This document shows, piece after piece, positions 57,688-64,000 of a stretch of DNA of 64,000 nt. The notes under the pieces are model-generated. The model worked only from the letters and a program-made list of their open reading frames with translations. It ran no database searches and was not told the origin of the DNA. This stretch comes from Chamaecrista fasciculata (taxonomy: Eukaryota > Streptophyta > Magnoliopsida > Fabales > Fabaceae). The translations under genes were made by a program, and so were the position numbers. The stretch spans positions 176,284-240,283 of the forward strand of contig QANZ01018178.1 of NCBI GenBank assembly GCA_003254925.1, in the 5' to 3' direction. The stretch's first letter is position 1. Every line of letters starts with the position of its first letter.

Positions 57688-60600
57688 NCAAATGAAACGT
57701 TAGGGGCATAACTGAAAATCACCGCAAACGTTAGGGGCACGAAAGGGTGTTTTGCCTAATAATAATAATAGTGAGAGAAAGGGAGAATAACCATAATTTA
57801 GATTATAAGTAGGGATTAATGAAGTTTTTCAAGAAGAAAGATCAATTCAAAGTTATAATGGATTGAGTGTTGAACTGACAACAGCAATACCTCCTAAGGT
57901 CATTTTCCAGTTTCTTTGCTCTGCCAACAAGGTGTTCCACAACTTTCAAAATATGCCGATCAATTTTCTGAGATGATTTAAGCTTCACTGACATGCTATA
58001 AGATATTTCAATTGTTACATGAAGCAGTAATCATAAAATATAACTCAGACATATATGAAATAGTAAACAAAGAAAAAAAATTTCTTACATGTTTGTGTCA
58101 CCAGGCGGCATAAGTGCATCACTTCCAGACCATGAGACTGAACTGCATGCATCACCTAATGCTAATCTAGCAACAGAGTAGACCACACTCTCATGGTGTA
58201 ACTTAACATCAGCAGAGAGAACTGTCGCAGGAGGAGGGTTAAGTAGCTGCTGCATAAGTTGCGAGGTCAATACAAGTCGCCTTTTTGACTTCAGCGTCAA
58301 GGGTAAATCTACAACTATCTCAGCATCTTCTTCAATCTAAATTGATATATGGAAAAAAGTCAAGTTCCAATCAACAAAAAAAAAAGGATAGACTTGCCAG
58401 ACTAATTCAGTTTTGAACAAACCTTCTCAATCAATCTATTTGCAGCCTTGGCCCAATCTAATTCTGCCGCACTGTCAAATGATAAGTATCTTTAGTAATA
58501 CTTTTTTTAAAAAAAATTAACAATAGATACATCAAGACAAGGTAAGGATATACTTCCACAAATATTGAAATCTTAAAATAACATCAACTGAAAGACACTG
58601 GGATCTTTCACTAAATCAACAGAAGCAACAAGGAAAAATAAGTGCATTAAATCAACTAATTATGTCAGCCACCTGATATCACGAAGCCTTTCAGAACCCT
58701 GTTCTAATTCTTTATGCCATGGAATCAGTCCAGATATTGCACATTTCCGCTTCTTTGGTCTCATAATAATTAAATCAGGTTCAACAGGGGGAGGCAATAA
58801 CCGAGAAGGTACATGCTCAATTGAAACTGAAGCAGGCATTGGACTTTGAAGAGTATTACCAAGCTGGATAGCATCACTGATACCATTAACTTGCTCCGCT
58901 GAGCTACAAACTTTCAAATTCTCAGATTGATTCTGAATAACAGGAGGTTGGTCCATAATCTTTGGAGATTTCATATTTTGTATGTCATTAAGTAATATCT
59001 TGCTATTTTTTAAGGCTCCATATTGTCCACTCCTGGCAGAAATTGCTTTGTCACTATCAGAGATGTGAGCATTTTTCTGACCATATCCAAGCGCCTCTGG
59101 AGAAGATGTATTTGTGTCCAGTTCATTAACAGACTTTGATAATAAGTTTAGCATATGAGGATTTGATGGTGATGCAGAAGAATGTTTACCAGACACATCT
59201 TTGACTACGGCATTATATCCATGTGACAACTGTTGTCCACAGCTGGTTGCTACCTCCTGTTTTTCCACCGCATAATCTGAAGCTTTCAATCTCTTGACAT
59301 CCCGATTACCAGGATCAAACTCCGTGGTTTTAGTGGACTGAACTTGATGCAGTGATGAGAAACACTGTTGTAAGAAGTTGTTTGGCCTTAAAGACCGGCC
59401 AAAAGCCTCAATGTCTCCAAAGTTAGCAGCTGGGTTTGAATCAGATTCATCAGGAGAATATTTTGGGACAGATTCCTTCCCCTGTGATGCACTTGCAGTC
59501 TCTTTAGTAACATCAGCAGTCTCAGGCAACATCTGCTGCCCAGAGCTTTCATTGTGCAACCGTTCTTTTCCTCTGGAACTATTGGAATACACAGAACAAA
59601 GATTAACATCAGAAAGGTCATTATCACCTTCTTCTGAATCTTTATCACCTGGTTTCTGTGATCCAGCTGTCATTTCACAATCATTGACTGGTTGAGAACA
59701 GGATGGAATCTTTGAAGGTTGTTTGTTAGAAACACTGGCCCATACATTATGTAGAAAATTTGAGGGGGCACTATGTTGAAATTCACCAGAGGTAACACAA
59801 GGTTGAGGGGCTGTGCCAGCCTCAGATGTTAATGTTATTATACCAGAGTCTCCCGAATGGAATTGGTCTCTACCACTCACATGGGACATCTCCTGAACAG
59901 ATGCCATATCAGATTGACTAGTTTGAGGTTTTTCACAATATTCATCTATCTGATTCATGGAAGCAGTCTTATCAGTATAAGTTGCATTAACACGTGGAGA
60001 ACTTGCTACGTGTCTGCCATGATTAACCACATTTGGATTTTGTGTATGAATTCTGGAGAAAGGAAAGCCAGACATGGAAGCCTGCGGAATATCTGAGGGT
60101 TTATCAAAAATTTGTTGCAATGTACCAGAAATGTTACTCCTATGCTCCCCATGGGAAGAACCCTGAGAGGGGAAAGTCTGAGTGCTAGCCAACAATGTAT
60201 GACCCTTATCTCCTGTCTCAGATGCAACATGTGAGGTGACATGAACTGTCTCTGAGGGGCCATGAGAAGAAACCACAGAAAGCCATTGGTTTGGTGGCGC
60301 CAATTGTAAACCAAAGCCCTGAGATGAACTTTGGTTCTGCTGAGGGTGTGCAGCAGATCCATCTGAAGATTCAGACTCAACCACCCTGAAAGATAACTGG
60401 TGGTTAGATTTTTTTTTTTTTTTTTTTTTTCAATTTTGNTTTTTTTTTTTTGCAATTTTGTTCTCCCTGGAATAATCTACTTCCTGAAGAGGTCCAAGAA
60501 TATATTGACCGAAACAGTTTTTAATATTTGAAAACAATTGAGCTCATTGCACCATGTAAGTCATGGAAGAGTGGAATAGTCAGGAAGTCAAGGAAGAAAA

Positions 60601-63600
60601 ATAAAACAAATCAGGTGGCAACATCAAATATACCAGAAGTTAGTATGTTAAAAATGCAATGCAAGTATGCATGTCATAATATCTAACCATCCTGAAAAAA
60701 CAGAAAATTCAAACATTAACAAAGAAGAAAGAACATATGATGACAATCATGACATACTAGATTCATGAGATTGGAACTCAACCAAGGAGAATGAATTTTT
60801 GAATATCGAATTACCAGGGCAACGCTGTCTTGTTCGGGCCATAACCACCAACCCTTCTATCAAATGAGGCCAGAGGCTTTTTATTGTGTTCAGTATGTAG
60901 GTTAATTGAAGCACTGCTACCAATTAAGCTTTTTGAGTCGCCCTGAAAAGCAGGAGCATCTCCCTGTCACATTTCAAAGTATATCAAATTATCAACAACT
61001 TTGATTATATAATGAACAAATGAAACTTCAAGAAATTAAAATATTGACAGTTTCATACAAATAAAGACTTGCAATCACCTTCATTGCAGGATAATCTACA
61101 GTGTGACCAAGTTTTGACTGCCTATGATACCTTTGGTCTTGTCCTTCCTGACCTCCAAAAGGTTGTTGATGAATTGGCTGTGAATTTATGCCATGTTTAC
61201 TTCCATAAGAAGGCTCTGCATTAACACCCCAATCCCCAACAGGTTGATACGGAAGTTTACCACTTATGGGATGTCTTTGATTGACCTGATTAGAAAATTT
61301 TGGACTTTGTAAATCACTTCCATCATAACGAACATTTTCTCTCTCACCACCATTTCTATGATGAGGAGAAGAATTAGAACCAAGAGCCTCAGCGGATTTA
61401 TCTGTTTTATTCTCCATATCATGTGTATTTGCTACATTGCCGCCTATATTAGCCATATTGTGATTTTGACTAAGAATCCTGGAGAAAGGAATACCAGATG
61501 TAAAAGCTTGGGGAATATCCCCCAGTGTTATATGTGGCGAGGGCTTCTCAATAATATGCCCCGAGGAACCCGAACTATTACTTCTAAGTTCCCCATGAGA
61601 TGACTCTTGAGAAGGTAAGGTTTGAGCGGTACCCAACCATGTACGACCCTTTACTCCTGTCTCAGATGCAACATGTGATGTACTAAGAACAGTGCCTTGA
61701 GAAGATACCCTAGGAAGCCATTGTGTAGGAGGAGCTAACTGCAAACCAAAGCCCTGAGACAATGCACTTTGATTCTGCTGAGGATGTACAACAGATCCAT
61801 CAGTCACCCTGGAAGAAAAATAACAGTTAGAAGAGCTTGTGTTTGTTGCAATGCCATGTTTCCTTGACTGATGCACTTTATGAAGAAGATCAAGAATATT
61901 TTGACTACAATATTTCAGAAATTCAAAGCAAAAAGTCGAGCGTAGGGAGCAACATCAAGTAAACCAGACATGAATTATGAAAATGTAATGCAAGTGCACA
62001 TGCCATAATTTCTTTTCTTTTTTTCAGAGGTAGGAGTAGGGATTGAATCCTTGAGATAATAACACATCAATTTTACTGGTTCTATGTGAGCTACAAGCTC
62101 ACTGGCAAATGGCACAATTTCTTACCGACTAGAAAAACAGAAAATTCAATCAAACAATAACCAAAAAGACAAATTATTAGCAAGGACAAATTATTACCAA
62201 ATATTCAATTACCTTGGTGAGGCATTCTTGGCTAGAGGATACTCGCCTCTATGAAATGCAGCCAACATTTTTTGTATATGATCGGGTAGTTTTTCATTTG
62301 AAGTGTTATCAACCAATGTTTTTGAGTCACCCTGAAAAGGAGGTGCATGCCCCCATCACAGATTAAAGCATATCAAGGTATTAACAACTTTTGGATGTTC
62401 AATGAGCAAAGGAAACATGAAGAAATTACAATAGTTGCGCTGGTATAATACAGGGTAAAGTCTTACAACTACCTTATCCATTTCAGTATGATGAAATTTT
62501 GACTGTCCATAGCTTTGGTTTTGACCCTTTAGTTCTCTATAAGAGTGCAGGGGTATTTGCTGTGAATTTATGACATGTTTGTTTCCATGAGAAGGTTCCA
62601 CATCAGTAGCCAGATCCCCCATTGGATGATACTGTAATTTATGACTTAAAGGAGGTCTTTGATTAGCCAGATTAGATGATTTTGGACTCCGTAAATTGTT
62701 GTCATTCAAAAAGACATCTTCCACATTGCCAGCTCTATGAAGGGCAGGATCAAAACCAAGACCCTCAGCTGACTTATTACGTTTGCTATTTATAATATCA
62801 TGTGTCACCCCTTCAGCCCTGTCATTCATTGAAGACTCTAAAACGGAAGGGTTCTTCTCGATATGGTGCTGATATTTTCCCCGACCTTCATTTCCACTAT
62901 AGCTCCCTGAAGAATCAGCATCTCTCCAAACATCAACATTCAGACTGTTAGGGAGCTGCTGGTTGACCCATGTAGTACCTGAACTTGGTAATGCAGCAAT
63001 ACCATTAATACTAGACTCTTCATTACAGACCTGCAGATTACTATTTATGTCTAAACCTGAAGAATTAGTAGCATTTCCATGAATATGACTCAGTTCAGCA
63101 AGAGGCTTTTGTTTGTCTTTTTCTAATAAATGTGGATGAAAGCTCAGAGAAGAATCAGTCTGTAATCTGTCACTCTGATCATGTGAAGTATCAATACCTA
63201 ACTGATTAAATCCAGGAACACCGTAGTTTACAGAGACACTAGTTCTATTCACATCATCAGGCCAATGAACAGGTCTTGAATTTAAATTGGAAGTAGATTG
63301 CAAGTTGTTTTCAGCCCAAACTGTTTGCTGTTTGCTGCTATCCATTGTGGAAGGCTGCTCATTTCCAGGCAAACGTTCAGTGTTATGGACACTTAGACTG
63401 CTCCATTCTTCCTGTGCACCCATATCACTGGTAGAAGTTTCTGCTACAGCAGACTGCATAAGTGCACTCCAACTCCCACTCTGCAAAGATGGAAATCCAT
63501 TAAGACTATCAGTACCATCCAGCATATTAAGAGCACCAGTGTTCTGGCCAAATGCACCCCACAAGCTTTCATCGGAGCCAAATAAAATCTTCTCTTCGGT

Positions 63601-64000
63601 TGGATCTAGGGCAGCCACATTCTGTGAAGGAGGAGGAACCTGCATCGCCATTTTATCCGGTGATGTCTCTGATGTACCAAGATCTTGATTCTGCCTCCCA
63701 TGAAAATTTTGCATAGGAACATTTCTTTGCTCAGAATTCCCTTGCTGCGAGCCCCCCATATTCAATCCACCATTTATGGCTTGAACAGTAGAACCAAGCA
63801 CATTATTTCCCTCAATATCCTCTCTTGAAACTGAATTTCCATCCTTTGGGTTAGTTTGATCAGAAAATGCAGCATACTGATGAGCTGGAAATGAATTACG
63901 ATTGGCTGACATGTTTGGCAGTGCAGGCTTGTCCCCTTGAACATGAGAAAACTGATGTGGGAGAGAAATCTGTGACATTGAAGGCTTATCTACTTGTGCT
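57378..64000 (-). CDS. Dentin-sialophosphoprotein-like plant protein (5' end outside window)
   Basis: Nine exons on the minus strand: beyond 64000 to 62473, 62331-62213, 61808-61079, 60963-60815, 60385-58673, 58471-58423, 58336-58089, 57995-57891 and 57609-57378. They join in phase (about 1,620 residues within the window). The protein is largely low-complexity and rich in Ser, Gln, Asn and His. A basic motif, MRPKKRKCAISGLIPWH, looks like a nuclear-localisation signal. The C-terminal part is more ordered (SAAELDWAKAANRLIEK, IVVDLPLTLKSKRRLVLTSQ, YSVARLALGDACSSV, HLVGRAKKLENDLR). I recall Arabidopsis homologues annotated dentin sialophosphoprotein-related (At5g07940-At5g07980); function unknown. 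The frame is open to the window edge, so the start is outside. The last exon could be extended by further splicing. Confidence 0.85.
57640..57687. repeat. (AAT)n microsatellite in intron
   Basis: About 16 AAT units in the intron between the last two exons of the dentin-like gene, ending at an N (57688). It is followed by two copies of 'aaacgttaggggca'. Confidence 0.95.
60401..60451. repeat. Poly-T tract with N in intron
   Basis: Two long T runs around a 'caattttg' core with one N at 60439, in the intron upstream of exon 60385-58673. The apparent open frame here is low-complexity; run length is unreliable. Confidence 0.8.
60815..62760 (-). repeat. Intragenic tandem duplication (about 1.4 kb) in dentin-like gene
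   Basis: The tail of exon 62473+ (KSAEGLG, NNLRSPKSSNLANQRPPLSH, GNKHVINSQQIP) matches the tail of exon 61808-61079 (KSAEALG, SDLQSPKFSNQVNQRHPISG, SKHGINSQPIH). Exon 62331-62213 (GDSKTLV) matches exon 60963-60815 (GDSKSLI). The head of exon 61808-61079 (HPQQNQSALSQGFGLQLAPP) matches the head of exon 60385-58673 (HPQQNQSSSQGFGLQLAPPN). The three offsets are all about 1.38-1.42 kb. Confidence 0.85.

Noticed and set aside
1-64000. tRNA, rRNA or snoRNA genes
   Set aside because: No cloverleaf or conserved RNA gene was recognised by eye; the only pol III box seen belongs to the SINE at 6624-6786.

Overview
This 64 kb window is AT-rich nuclear DNA from a eudicot plant, probably a rosid. Genes carry GT-AG introns and 5'-leader introns, and all recognisable proteins are plant families. 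A 145-base run of N and several single Ns mark a draft assembly.

Layout. (1) 1-1657: a plus-strand PPR-DYW RNA-editing gene, cut by the window edge and broken by one in-frame TGA. (2) 1658-11835: a transposon-rich stretch with an aldehyde-oxidase gene fragment, a 1.4 kb foldback element carrying a copied calmodulin-like gene piece, a hAT MITE with perfect 8-bp target duplications, a tRNA-type SINE and a palindromic 21-bp tandem repeat. (3) 11836-15850: ELM2/SANT-domain gene, minus strand. (4) 17914-23035: a nine-exon leucine-rich-repeat gene, minus strand, with an apparent GC-AG first intron. (5) 26985-29380: UDP-glucose 6-dehydrogenase, minus strand, with a 5'-leader intron. (6) 29641-33631: three mobile elements (two Mutator-type foldbacks with 9-bp duplications, one mini-Helitron). 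(7) 35651-36094: small basic protein of unknown function, plus strand. (8) 37134-43020: diacylglycerol kinase of the DGK1/DGK2 class, minus strand. (9) 43290-47300: repeats, an assembly gap and telomere-like (CCCTAAA) blocks. (10) 47518-49039: small SWIB-domain gene, plus. (11) 51335-55158: eight-exon gene of unknown function, plus. (12) 57378-64000: large dentin-sialophosphoprotein-like gene, minus, running off the right edge.

Exon structures were derived by hand from splice signals, reading-frame phase and family conservation. The LRR, kinase, unknown 304-residue and dentin-like models close in phase at every junction. The LRR, kinase and dentin-like families match my memory of neighbouring genes around Arabidopsis At5g07910-At5g07980, which suggests conserved gene order, expanded here by inserted genes and transposons. 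The genes are independent transcription units; no operon-like or pathway cluster is evident.

The most noteworthy observations are the foldback element that has inverted-duplicated part of an EF-hand gene, a partial-gene tandem duplication that created a chimeric exon in the dentin-like gene, a perfect palindrome that distinguishes two otherwise near-identical 185-bp copies after the small gene, an in-frame upstream start in the kinase, and the GC-AG intron.
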